Source: Streptomyces sp. NBC_00659 (lineage in GTDB: Bacteria; Actinomycetota; Actinomycetes; Streptomycetales; Streptomycetaceae). From it: a stretch of 64,000 nucleotides of DNA. The stretch lies in contig NZ_CP109031.1 of the NCBI RefSeq assembly GCF_036226925.1, forward strand, positions 434,001 through 498,000, written 5' to 3'. Both the position numbers and the translations under genes were made by a program. How positions within the stretch are numbered: the first letter of the stretch is position 1; each line of letters opens with the position of its first letter. Below, in pieces: positions 56,107-64,000 of the stretch. The notes under the pieces were generated by a model. That model searched no databases and was not told where the DNA came from. It worked only from the letters and a program-made list of their open reading frames with translations.

Positions 56107-56494
56107 GATGGTCCTCCATACGACGGGCGTTCGGGACGACGGACGGCAGCGGTGCGCCGACCGGCAGGAAGCTAGGAGGAGGGGGTTCGACACCGGTTCA
56201 CCGCCGGTTGGCCCCTGGTGAAACCCCTGGTGGGCGCGTGGGCTCAGCCCATGGCGGCCGGCCGGAACCGCGACGGAGACGGCCGTGGGGCTGATCCGGG
56301 GTTCGGACGGTCGCTCCCGCTACTGGGGCGGGGCGATGGCATCTCGGGGGTGTCGCCGACGAGGTGGCGCCGCGTCGGCGAGGTGGCGCCGCGTCGGCCG
56401 CATACCGGAATCGCACCGGTCGCGAACCGGCGGGCAACCGGCCGTTCCTACGGTGGCCGCCGCACGCTCCGCGACCGCGAGAGGACGCCTCCGT
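56107..56494. promoter_or_regulatory. Divergent promoter region of precursor operon and P450, with 19-bp repeat
   Basis: 388 bases serving both locus B transcripts. A 19-bp unit, CGAGGTGGCGCCGCGTCGG, is tandemly duplicated at 56360-56378 and 56379-56397 on the P450 side. Near the precursor, GGTTCACC (56196-56203) and GGTGAAACC (56217-56225) form an imperfect inverted repeat. No -10/-35 pair could be assigned with confidence. Confidence 0.45.
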
Positions 56495-57769
56495 ATGGAC
56501 ACCGAGCCCGTCGTCACGGCCGCGCCGTCCCCCCGGCCCGCGCCGTCCGCCCAGCCCGCGGCAACAGGACGGCAGCGGCTGCCGGAGCCGCTCGGGGCCG
56601 GATTCCTGGCCCGTCCGGAGGAGACGCTGGCCGAGATCCGGGAGACGTGTCCCGTGGCCCGGATCAGGACGCCCGCCGGACGGCCGGCCTGGCTGGTGAC
56701 CCGTGCCGAGGATGTGCGGGCCGGGTTCCTGGATCCCCGCCTGTCCTTGAGCGGCGGCCACGTTCCCGACCCCGGCGTGCGCCGACGCGCGCTGGACGTG
56801 ACGCTGGTCAACTACGATCCGCCGGACCACACGCGGATCCGCCGTCTGGCGACCCCGGCCCTCACCCCGGCACGCATGGCCGCCCACCGGGAGCGCATCG
56901 AGGAAGCCGCCGGTGAACTGCTCGACGCGGCGGACGCGGCGCGGGGGCAGGGGCCGCTGGAGCTGATGGACGCCTTCGCGCGCCCGTTCGCGTTCCGGTC
57001 GCTGTGCGAGGTGTTCGAGGTGCGTGAGGAGGAGCGGGCCGCGCTGTACGCACCGGTGGCGCTCCTCGCGGACAAGACGGGCTGCTCCGCTCGCACCGTC
57101 GAGGAGAGCGTGGCTCATATCGACGCGTTCGTCCGCGGCGAGATGGCCCGCCGCGCGGCCGCTCCGGGTGACGACGTCGTCTCGCGCGTCCTCGCGGCCT
57201 GGCGCCAGCAGGGCGGCGCGACCGAGGACGAGGTCGCCTCCCTCCTGGCGATGCTGCTGCTGGCCGGCTTCGACAGCACGGTGCAGGCGATCGGCATGAG
57301 CGTGGTGGCGCTGCTGGGCCACCACGACGTACAGGACTCCCTGCGGGAGGAGCCGTCGCGGATTCCGCGCGCGGTGGACGAGTTGCTGCGCTGGGACACC
57401 CCGGGCCCTTTCAGCACCAAGAGGGTGGCGCTGGAGGACGTCCGGTTCGGGGACACGGTCATTCCGGCGGGCAGCGGAGTCCTGCTCTCCGTGGCGGCGG
57501 CCAACCACGACCCGCGCTGCCATGCCGACCCCGGCACGCTGGACCCGGACCGCAGCACCGCCGGCCGTCATCTGACGTTCGGTCTGGGCCCGCACTACTG
57601 TCCCGGATCGGCGCTGGCCCGCCTGGAGCTCACGGTGGCCCTGACCGTCATCCTCGGCCGCTGGCAACGGCTGGAGCCGGCGGTGCCGCTCAACGAGCTG
57701 GCCTGGGGCGGCGGCTATCTGCACCGCCGTCTGGCCGCACTGCCCGTGCTGCCCCACGGGTCGGGGTGA
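56495..57769 (+). CDS. Cytochrome P450 (locus B)
   Basis: 424 residues. I-helix oxygen motif LLLAGFDSTVQAI, ExxR in AVDELLRWD..., and heme loop FGLGPHYCPGSALARLE with the axial Cys. The first about 45 residues are Pro/Ala-rich and precede the fold at PLGAGFLARPEETLAEIRET CPVARI. ATG 56495 follows GAGAGGA. Bacterial class I P450, soluble, needing ferredoxin supplied elsewhere. Divergent from the precursor, so likely a pathway enzyme: aryl crosslink, hydroxylation or S-oxidation of the Trp/Cys/His cores are options. Confidence 0.88.
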   Translation: MDTEPVVTAAPSPRPAPSAQPAATGRQRLPEPLGAGFLARPEETLAEIRETCPVARIRTPAGRPAWLVTRAEDVRAGFLDPRLSLSGGHVPDPGVRRRALDVTLVNYDPPDHTRIRRLATPALTPARMAAHRERIEEAAGELLDAADAARGQGPLELMDAFARPFAFRSLCEVFEVREEERAALYAPVALLADKTGCSARTVEESVAHIDAFVRGEMARRAAAPGDDVVSRVLAAWRQQGGATEDEVASLLAMLLLAGFDSTVQAIGMSVVALLGHHDVQDSLREEPSRIPRAVDELLRWDTPGPFSTKRVALEDVRFGDTVIPAGSGVLLSVAAANHDPRCHADPGTLDPDRSTAGRHLTFGLGPHYCPGSALARLELTVALTVILGRWQRLEPAVPLNELAWGGGYLHRRLAALPVLPHGSG

Positions 57770-57904
57770 CAGGACGGCGGGGTGCCGACGTTCCTGTCCG
57801 CCGGGTCACCTGACGGTGCGGGGCGTGGGCGGTGGGGGCGGTAGAGCGGGGACGCTCTCGCCCTGGCCTTCGGCGCCACCGGCTCCGTCCGGGACCGCCG
57901 TCTG

Positions 57905-59179
57905 TCACACCACGCTGACCGGATGCCGTACCACCGCGCCGAACAGGTATCCCTGTGTGTTCGGTACGGCGGTGTCCGGCTGGGTCCGGTCGGCTGTGTC
58001 CGTGGCGCGCGCCAGCAGCTGGGTGGCGCCGGGTGTGTCGGGCCGCCAATCGAGGGACCACCGGGTCCAGGTGCCGGCCCGGGGCCGGTCGTGCAGCCGC
58101 GCGGGCCGCCAGTTGGCACCGCCGTCCGTACTGACGTCGACCTTGGCGACGCCTCCCGCCCCCGACCATGACCGCCCGTGCAGGACGTGCCTGCTTCCGG
58201 CCGTGAACGTGGCCCCGCTCGCCAGCTCGAAGGCGCTCTTCGTGGCCTGCCGGGTCAGCGGAGCACTCCCGCCCTCGGGATAGGCGGGGCCGAACAGCCG
58301 GTAGAAGGTGGTGTTCCAGGGCGAGTAGAGCGGCTGTGCGGACACCTCGATGTCGCCGACCCACTTGATCGACGCGATCCCCACCCAGGAGGGCACCAAC
58401 ACCCGCACCGGATAGCCGTGGTCGTACGGAAGCGACTCGCCGTTCATCTCGTACGCGAGCAGGACGTCGTCCAGGGCCTTGGCCAGCGGCAGCGGACGTC
58501 GTACCCGCCCCAGGCTCTCGCCGCCGCTGACGTACTCGGCGTCCAGACCGCGCGGCTGCACGTCCACGGCGCGCGGGGACAGCCCTGCCCTGCGCAGCAC
58601 GTCGCCCAGCCGCACTCCGCGCCAGCGTGCGACGCCGATCGCTCCCAGGGTCCACGCGGTGCCGGTGACCGTCTCCCCCTGTTGCGTCGTGTAGTAGGAG
58701 CGGCCGTTCCCGGCGCATTCCACGAACGCTGTCCGGGTGACGGCCGGCAGTGCGCGCAGATCGTCGTAACCGAACTCCACCGGACGGTCCTCGCCGTGGT
58801 TGCCGCGCAACCCGCTCCCCCACAGCCGCAGCCGCCAGTCGTCGGCGTTCAGGACGGGTGTGGCGGTGTGGTTGCGCACGAAGAACAGGTCGTTGGGGGT
58901 GTGGTGGCCGGTTCCGCGCAGCGCCTCCCATCGGGTCTCGGCGTTGGTGCCACGCGCGATGAACCACTCGGCGGGCAGCGGCTTGACGATCGGTGTGTCG
59001 GCGGCGTGGGCGGGCCCCGGGGTGCCGAGTGCGGTTCCGGCGGCGGCAGCGGTGAGCAGGGTGAGCAGCCGACGGCGGGTGACCCCCTCGGCTCTGGCCT
59101 CACCAGCGAGCCACTGGCGCAGCCTGCGGCGGTCGTACTCGGTTTCGTAGCGGCGGCCGGCGGGGGCGGGCGAAGGCAT
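57905..59179 (-). CDS. Tat-exported molybdopterin-dependent oxidoreductase (sulfite oxidase fold)
   Basis: 424 residues. Twin-Arg signal VTRRRLLTLLTAAAAGTALG cleaved near AHA. The sulfite-oxidase fold shows the molybdenum-ligand Cys in AFVECAGNGRSYY, TGTAWTLGAIGVARWRGVRL, and the C-terminal Mo-co dimerization domain (KVDVSTDGGANW). No heme domain. Substrates in this group are sulfite, sulfoxides or other S/N-oxides; folded protein with cofactor is exported. ATG 59177-59179 with GAGGAC. A short leader-peptide ORF lies upstream on the same strand. Confidence 0.87.
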   Translation of the reverse strand: MPSPAPAGRRYETEYDRRRLRQWLAGEARAEGVTRRRLLTLLTAAAAGTALGTPGPAHAADTPIVKPLPAEWFIARGTNAETRWEALRGTGHHTPNDLFFVRNHTATPVLNADDWRLRLWGSGLRGNHGEDRPVEFGYDDLRALPAVTRTAFVECAGNGRSYYTTQQGETVTGTAWTLGAIGVARWRGVRLGDVLRRAGLSPRAVDVQPRGLDAEYVSGGESLGRVRRPLPLAKALDDVLLAYEMNGESLPYDHGYPVRVLVPSWVGIASIKWVGDIEVSAQPLYSPWNTTFYRLFGPAYPEGGSAPLTRQATKSAFELASGATFTAGSRHVLHGRSWSGAGGVAKVDVSTDGGANWRPARLHDRPRAGTWTRWSLDWRPDTPGATQLLARATDTADRTQPDTAVPNTQGYLFGAVVRHPVSVV

Positions 59180-59307
59180 GGCGGGTCCTCGTCATAACGG
59201 GGCGAGAAGAACGAGAGGCTCGGCACAAGTCGGCGCGGGCATACGCGCGGGCGGTCGTTGCATGCTCGACCGGCTTGTCCGGAGCGGAAGTTCGCGGAAG
59301 CGCGTGA

Positions 59308-59391
59308 TCAGCCGGTCGTCCGACACAGCGTGGCGGCGACGCGGACGAGGTCCACGGCGCGGCGGCGGGTCAGTGGCTCCGACATCGGCAT
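59308..59391 (-). CDS. Putative leader peptide upstream of the molybdopterin enzyme
   Basis: 27 residues: MPMSEPLTRRRAVDLVRVAA, then TLCRTTG. The pattern (T/S)RR-x(1-2)-VDL-x-R-xxxxLCR is that of short Streptomyces leader peptides found 5' of sulfur-assimilation genes, where a single Cys codon near the end may sense cysteine supply (from memory of the family). It sits 128 bases before the enzyme start. Ribosome site weak. A Met at 59385 is an alternative start. Confidence 0.55.
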   Translation of the reverse strand: MPMSEPLTRRRAVDLVRVAATLCRTTG

Positions 59392-59560
59392 GGCGGGATG
59401 AAAGCACACGGGGCGGAGGGCGTCAACGGGGCATCCGTGCCGGTGAACCAGGCGTCCAGGCAAGTCGGTTGGCGTGGCGGCCGCGACTCGCCGGTCCCGC
59501 ACCTGACCGGCGGGCCGGCGCGAAGGTGTCAATTCCTGAACGCCGGCTCTCCCCCGCCGT

Positions 59561-59642
59561 GACGGCGGCCGGCCCGTGTCCCCGACACGACCGCGGCCGA
59601 CCCCGTGTCCCCGACATGACGGCGGTCGGCCCGTGCTCTCCG
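59561..59642 (+). repeat. Three degenerate 28-29-bp tandem repeats
   Basis: Units at 59561-59588, 59589-59617 and 59618-59642, built on GACGGCGGCCGGCCCGTG and TCCCCGACA. Non-coding, between the two leader-peptide ORFs. The region 59180-60214 otherwise contains only the leaders and no further supported gene. Confidence 0.6.
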
Positions 59643-59848
59643 GCGGAGTCCGGTGCCGCCATTGACGTACGTCAGAACCGCTCCGTACGATCACGAACGG
59701 CATCGAGTGTCAGCGTCAAGCCCTGGCTTGCTGACCGGCAACCCTCCCGCGCGGTGGGGTGCTCCAGGTGAAAGCCCGGCGGGATCAGCGACGATCCGCG
59801 CAAGCGCGTGGCCCCATGACCGGGGCCGGAGATGGGGGGAGGACCGTT

Positions 59849-59965
59849 ATGCGACACAGTGGTGACCCTCGTGCCTCCTTCTCCGTCGCCATGGTGTTCT
59901 CCCGGCTGGCGCGCCGACGCCACATCGATCTGAAGCGCTCGACCAGCTGCTTCTGTCAGGCCTGA
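59849..59965 (+). CDS. Putative leader peptide upstream of the ABC importer
   Basis: 38 residues: MRHSGDPRASFSVAMVFSRL, then ARRRHIDLKRSTSCFCQA. The RRHIDLxR...CxC ending is the same class of short leader seen before sulfur-uptake genes in streptomycetes, here with two Cys codons right before the stop. GGGGGGAGG at 59834-59842 gives a strong ribosome site for ATG 59849; ATG 59891 has none. It ends 249 bases before the ABC operon. Translation-coupled attenuation by cysteinyl-tRNA level is the likely mechanism (inference). Confidence 0.7.
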   Translation: MRHSGDPRASFSVAMVFSRLARRRHIDLKRSTSCFCQA

Positions 59966-60214
59966 CGGCCCTTTCCGCAGCGGAGCGCTGACGGGCCTGC
60001 CCGCCGAGGGTCCCCGTCCGTGACCAGCGATCGGGGTATGTGTCCCCGCCCGGGTCCCGCTTCCTCCTGATCCTTCGGATCCACCTTCCGCCTGGCCCCT
60101 GTCCGCAGGGCATTCCCCCCGTCACGGCACCGCGCCGACCGGGCCCGCACCCCTGTGCGTGGCCGTGCCCCGCGCGGTGTCCCGTGCCTGGCGACACCAT
60201 GAGGAGAACCCTCC

Positions 60215-61834
60215 GTGAGAGCACTTCCGGACTTCAGATCTCCCCGATGGGCGGCGCTCACCGCCCTTCTCACCACCAGCGTGCTGCTGACCGCCTGCGG
60301 GTCGGGCACCGGCGGCTCCGGCGCCGGTGACGGCAAGCCGCGTTCCGGCGGAACCCTGACCTTCGCCGTGGGATCGGACGCCGGCTGTGTGGATCCCCAG
60401 CAGGTCGGCAGCAACGACACCATCTACTCGGTGCGCCAGGTCGTGGACTCCCTGACGGACCAGGACCCCAGGACCGGCAAGATCGTGCCGTGGCTGGCGA
60501 AGAGCTGGGACATCAGTGCCGACGCGACCGCCTTCACCTTCCACCTGCGCTCGGGTGTCACCTTCAGCGACGGGTCCCCGCTGACCGCCCAGGTGGTCAA
60601 GGACAACTTCGACGCGGTGCCCCATCTCGGTGTCCTGGGAACCCTGGCCGAGGGCTACCTGAGCGGCGTCAAGAGCACCACGGTGGTCGACCCGCTCACC
60701 GTCAAGGTCACCTTCGAACAGCCCAACGCCCAGTTCCTGCAGGCGACTTCGACACATTCCCTGGGGATCGAGTCGTCGGCGAGCGCGAAGAGGTCACCGC
60801 AGCAGAAGTGCAGCGACGGGGTCATCGGATCCGGACCCTTCGTACTCAAGCAGTACGTACAGAACCAGTCGGTCACCCTGGCCAAGCGCCGCGGCTACGC
60901 CTGGGGCTCCTCACGGTGGAACAAGAAGGGCGAGGCGTACCTGGACAAGCTCGTGTTCAAGGTCGTGCCGGAAGCGGGCGTGCGCGCCGGCAGTCTCCGC
61001 TCCGGCCAGGTGGACGCGATCGGCAGTGTGGGCCGGGCCGACGAGGCGGCGCTCAAGGGCGGCCAGGTCACCCTCCAGAGGCGGGCCAACCCCGGCATCG
61101 TCTTCGGGCTCGGCTTCAACAACGCGCGGCCCCTCCTGAAGGACGCCAGGGTCCGCCGGGCGATCCTGGCCGCCGTCGACCGCAAGCAGATCGCCGACAC
61201 CGTCTTCCCCACCGGCACCCGGGCAGCGACCAGCGTCCTCGCACACACCACGCCCGACTACACCAACCTCGCCCCGGATCTCGCCTTCGACGCGGCCAAG
61301 GCGAAGTCCCTGCTGGACGAAGCCGGTTGGAAGGCGGGCGGCGACGGCACGCGCACCAAGGACGGCAAGAAGCTGAACCTGACCATCGACTGGGTTCCCA
61401 ACGCGGCCACGAACCAACCCGCGTTGGAGTTGATACAGCAGCAACTGAAGGCTGTGGGGGTTCAGGTGACCCTCAAGCAGCTCCAGCTCACCCAGCTGAC
61501 ACCGACACAGCAGTCGGGCGAATTCGACGCGACATGGGGGAACATCACCCGCGCCGACCCCGACATCCTGCGCAGCTCCTTCTCCACGAAGCTGGCCAAC
61601 TTCTACCGCGTGCCGGCGAGCGGCCTGGACAGGACCCTGTCCGCGCAGGCCGCGACCACCGACCCGGAAGGGCGCAGCAAACTCGTGACCCAGGCACAGC
61701 GGTCGATCGTGCGCGACGCCTACAACGTGCCGGTGGTGGAACTGCAGACCCAGCTGGGCCTGTCCACGAAGGTGCACAGCCTCGCCTTCGACGCCTCCAG
61801 CCGGATCCAGTTGCACGACACCTGGATCGGCTGA
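60215..61834 (+). CDS. ABC importer substrate-binding lipoprotein, Dpp/Opp (SBP family 5) type
   Basis: 539 residues. Lipoprotein signal with lipobox LLTACGSG (Cys at residue 28), then SGGTLTFAVGSDAGCVDPQQ, the typical N-terminus of SBP_bac_5, and TFEQPNAQFLQ and DGVIGSGPFVLKQYVQNQSV. It would sit on the outer membrane face and deliver a peptide-like or sulfur-containing ligand. GTG 60215 with GAGGAG at 60201-60206. First of at least four genes; the others are two permeases and an ATPase. Confidence 0.9.
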   Translation: MRALPDFRSPRWAALTALLTTSVLLTACGSGTGGSGAGDGKPRSGGTLTFAVGSDAGCVDPQQVGSNDTIYSVRQVVDSLTDQDPRTGKIVPWLAKSWDISADATAFTFHLRSGVTFSDGSPLTAQVVKDNFDAVPHLGVLGTLAEGYLSGVKSTTVVDPLTVKVTFEQPNAQFLQATSTHSLGIESSASAKRSPQQKCSDGVIGSGPFVLKQYVQNQSVTLAKRRGYAWGSSRWNKKGEAYLDKLVFKVVPEAGVRAGSLRSGQVDAIGSVGRADEAALKGGQVTLQRRANPGIVFGLGFNNARPLLKDARVRRAILAAVDRKQIADTVFPTGTRAATSVLAHTTPDYTNLAPDLAFDAAKAKSLLDEAGWKAGGDGTRTKDGKKLNLTIDWVPNAATNQPALELIQQQLKAVGVQVTLKQLQLTQLTPTQQSGEFDATWGNITRADPDILRSSFSTKLANFYRVPASGLDRTLSAQAATTDPEGRSKLVTQAQRSIVRDAYNVPVVELQTQLGLSTKVHSLAFDASSRIQLHDTWIG

Positions 61835-61837
61835 CCC

Positions 61838-62797
61838 GTGCGCGGCTATGTACTCAAACGGCTCGCGCAGGCGGTCGGGGTGCTGTGGGCGGCGTACACC
61901 GTGTCGTTCCTGGTGCTGGACTACCTGCCGGGCGACCCGGTCACCGCGATGGCCGGTGCCGGAATGGACTCGGGGCAGGTCGATCCCCGGCAGATCGCCG
62001 CCCTGCGGCACGAGTACGGCTTCGACAAGCCGGTGCTCACGCAGTACGCCGAGTACCTCGGCCGCGCGGTGCGCGGGGACTTCGGCAACTCGGTCGCCAC
62101 CGGCCGCCCGGTCGCCTCGACACTGGCCGACGCGCTGCCCCAGACCCTCCAACTGACGGCTTCGGCACTGCTGTTCGCGGTGGTCCTCGGCGGCGGGCTG
62201 GCGGTGACGGCCACGTACACCACACGGCGCTGGCTGCGGCAGCTGCTGCTGTCGCTGCCGCCGCTGGGAGTGTCCGTCCCGACGTTCTGGGTGGGGCTCC
62301 TGCTGGTCGAGGCGTTCTCCTTCCGGCTGCGCTGGTTCCCCGCGTTCGGCAACGACGGGCTGAAGGGGCTGGTGCTGCCGGCGCTGACCCTCGCGGTCCC
62401 GACCGGCGCTCTGATCGCGCAGGTGCTGGCCAAGAGTCTGCTCACCGCGCTCGACCAGCCGTATGTGGAAACCGCCCGCGCGAAAGGCGCGGGCCGCTGG
62501 CGGGTCCATCTGCGGCACGCGCTGCGCAACGCGTCCCTGCCGGCGCTGACGGTCGCCGGACTGCTGGTGGGGCAGCTGATCGCCGGTTCGGTCGTCGTCG
62601 AGACGGTGTTCTCCCGTGACGGCCTGGGCCGCGTGACCGCGGCGGCCGTCACGGCCCAGGACATCCCGGTGGTCCAGGGGGTGGTGGCGTTCGGCGCACT
62701 GATCTTCGTGACGACGAACCTCGTCGTCGACCTGGTCTATCCGCTGCTCGACCCCCGAATCGTGGTGGCCTCGGAGAGAAGGGCACGCATCGCATGA
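61838..62797 (+). CDS. ABC importer permease, DppB type
   Basis: 319 residues, six TM helices. First helix after RGYVLKRLAQAVGVLWAAYT; the DppB insertion LPGDPVTAMAGAGMDSGQVD and EYGFDKPVLTQYAEYLG; EAA loop YVETARAKGAGRWRVHLRHA LRNASLPALT. GTG start four bases after the lipoprotein stop. Forms the channel with the next permease. Confidence 0.9.
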   Translation: MRGYVLKRLAQAVGVLWAAYTVSFLVLDYLPGDPVTAMAGAGMDSGQVDPRQIAALRHEYGFDKPVLTQYAEYLGRAVRGDFGNSVATGRPVASTLADALPQTLQLTASALLFAVVLGGGLAVTATYTTRRWLRQLLLSLPPLGVSVPTFWVGLLLVEAFSFRLRWFPAFGNDGLKGLVLPALTLAVPTGALIAQVLAKSLLTALDQPYVETARAKGAGRWRVHLRHALRNASLPALTVAGLLVGQLIAGSVVVETVFSRDGLGRVTAAAVTAQDIPVVQGVVAFGALIFVTTNLVVDLVYPLLDPRIVVASERRARIA

Positions 62798-63717
62798 GCC
62801 AGAGTCTTGTCGACGACCCCGCCGAGGCCGCGCTCGGTCTCGTTCGGCCGGTGGGACCACCGCAGGATCCCGCACCAGGGCGCCGCGTCCGCGTACGGCG
62901 GGTGCTGCGGTTCCTGCTGCGCCGCCCCGGTCTGCTGCTGTCGATCGGCGTCCTCGTGCTGGTGGTGCTGGCCTCGTTCCGGCCGCAGCTGTTCACTTCT
63001 CGCGATCCGCTGACAGGGGTACCGGCGCAGAACTTCCGGGGCCCGAGCGGCGCGCACTGGTTCGGCACGGACGAGCTGGGGCGCGATGTGTTCTCCCGGG
63101 TGGTGCACGGCGCACAGCTGTCCCTGAAGGCCACACTGATCGCGGTGCTCGTGGCGTTCGTGGTGGGCGGCCTGCTCGGCGTGGTCGCCGGGTTCGTCGG
63201 CCGCTGGGTGGACGACGTGCTGATGCGCTTCGTCGACGTCCTGCTCGCCATCCCCGCGCTGTTCCTGTCGCTGGCCCTGGTGACCGCGCTGGGATACGGG
63301 ACGGTGAAGGTGGCCGTCGCGGTCGGCATCGCCAGTGTCGCCTCCTTCGCCCGGGTCGCCCGCGCCGAGGTGCTCCGGGTGCGTCAGGCGGTGTTCGTCG
63401 AGGCGTCGCGCTCCTGCGGGGCCCGCTGGTACTCGGTGCTGGGCCGGCATGTGCTGCCCAACGCCGCGGGCCCGGTGATCGTCCTGGCCACGCTCGACTT
63501 CGGCGCCTCCATCCTGGCCGTGTCGGCGCTGAGCTTCCTCGGGTACGGCGCTCCCCCGCCGGCCCCGGAGTGGGGCACGTTGATCTCCGAGGGCCGCAAC
63601 TACCTGGCCAACGCCTGGTGGCTGACCGCGCTGCCCGGACTGGCGATCGCCGCGACCGTACTGGCCACCAACCGCGTCGCGAGGGCGCTGGACGGCGAAT
63701 GGTCCCGGCAGCGATGA
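62794..63717 (+). CDS. ABC importer permease, DppC type
   Basis: 307 residues. N-terminal helix LLSIGVLVLVVLASFRPQLF, DppC hallmark HWFGTDELGRDVFSRVVHGA, EAA loop FVEASRSCGARWYSVLGRHV LPNAAGPVIV. ATG overlaps the DppB-type stop (ATGA). Pairs with the previous permease. Confidence 0.9.
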   Translation: MSQSLVDDPAEAALGLVRPVGPPQDPAPGRRVRVRRVLRFLLRRPGLLLSIGVLVLVVLASFRPQLFTSRDPLTGVPAQNFRGPSGAHWFGTDELGRDVFSRVVHGAQLSLKATLIAVLVAFVVGGLLGVVAGFVGRWVDDVLMRFVDVLLAIPALFLSLALVTALGYGTVKVAVAVGIASVASFARVARAEVLRVRQAVFVEASRSCGARWYSVLGRHVLPNAAGPVIVLATLDFGASILAVSALSFLGYGAPPPAPEWGTLISEGRNYLANAWWLTALPGLAIAATVLATNRVARALDGEWSRQR

Positions 63718-64000
63718 CCGACGAAGCCGAGAACGGTGAGGACATGACCACACCACTGCTGGAGATCCGCGGCCTGTCCGTCTCGTACCGCACCCGCGGC
63801 GGTGGCGGCGTGGCGGCCGTCCGGGGCGTGGATCTCGACGTATGGCCGGGACAGGTGACCGCGGTGGTCGGTGAGTCCGGCTCCGGCAAGAGCACGACCG
63901 CGCACGCGATCACCCGCCTCCTCCCGGACAACGGCGTCATCGACGCGGGCTCGGTGCGCTTCGGCCGGCACGACCTGGCCACGCTGTCGGAGGCGGAACT
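63714..64000 (+). CDS. ABC importer ATP-binding protein, DppD/F type, 5' part
   Basis: 95 residues before the window edge. LLEIRGLSVSYRTRGGGGVA and Walker A VVGESGSGKSTTAHAITRLL near residue 55. ATG 63714 overlaps the permease stop (ATGA); an alternative ATG at 63744 would remove ten residues. The signature and Walker B lie outside. A fused DppD-DppF form is possible. Confidence 0.9.
   Translation, partial: MTDEAENGEDMTTPLLEIRGLSVSYRTRGGGGVAAVRGVDLDVWPGQVTAVVGESGSGKSTTAHAITRLLPDNGVIDAGSVRFGRHDLATLSEAE

Overview
The window is high-GC actinobacterial DNA, almost certainly from a Streptomyces chromosome and probably an accessory arm region. The evidence is strong third-position GC bias, GTG/TTG starts with GGAGG-type ribosome sites, many secreted and Tat-type proteins, SARP and LuxR regulators, and several decayed genes. 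No rRNA, tRNA or CRISPR array was seen.

Layout. 1-763: 5' part of a fatty acyl-AMP ligase gene leaving the window. 1.4-10.4 kb: surface and secreted proteins (LAETG sortase substrate, cutinase, beta-propeller FG-GAP protein), a LuxR regulator, a DHFR-like reductase and a methyltransferase. 10.5-16 kb: kinase remnant, MacB-type ABC pair, PF04672-type methyltransferase, unknown protein. 16.2-18.0 kb: an aminoglycoside phosphotransferase gene broken around a TnpB transposon. 18.2-25.5 kb: a five-gene aromatic-degradation operon (extradiol dioxygenase, FAH-type hydrolase, FAD hydroxylase, acetoacetyl-CoA synthetase, frameshifted PhlG-type C-C hydrolase) divergent from a TetR gene, with two matching palindromes between them. 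25.9-32.8 kb: a large LuxR ATPase and four hydrolases. 32.9-37.5 kb: a membrane-anchored carbohydrate-binding-like protein, methyltransferase, DUF1330 protein, LexA, and a TrmB/LuxR regulator.

Two peptide-maturation loci follow. Locus A (37.9-46.8 kb) has a SARP regulator divergent from six overlapping genes: radical SAM enzyme, heme-oxygenase-fold diiron-type oxidase, a 69-residue peptide, a cyclase-domain ATPase, a subtilisin-like peptidase and a GAF protein. Locus B (49.6-57.8 kb) encodes a 91-residue precursor with three copies of WCGVHQE, a radical SAM enzyme, an MFS exporter with an odd repeat tail, a prolyl oligopeptidase, a GT-B glycosyltransferase and a divergent P450. I read locus B as a multicore RiPP pathway whose product I do not recognise. 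Both precursors carry an EVxAH motif before the presumed core. Between the loci lies a SUKH-domain gene interrupted by one in-frame TAA.

57.9-64 kb: a Tat-exported molybdopterin (sulfite-oxidase-fold) enzyme and a Dpp/Opp-type ABC importer, transcribed divergently. Each is preceded by a short leader-peptide ORF of the Cys-ending type seen near sulfur-metabolism genes, so the block may handle an organosulfur compound.
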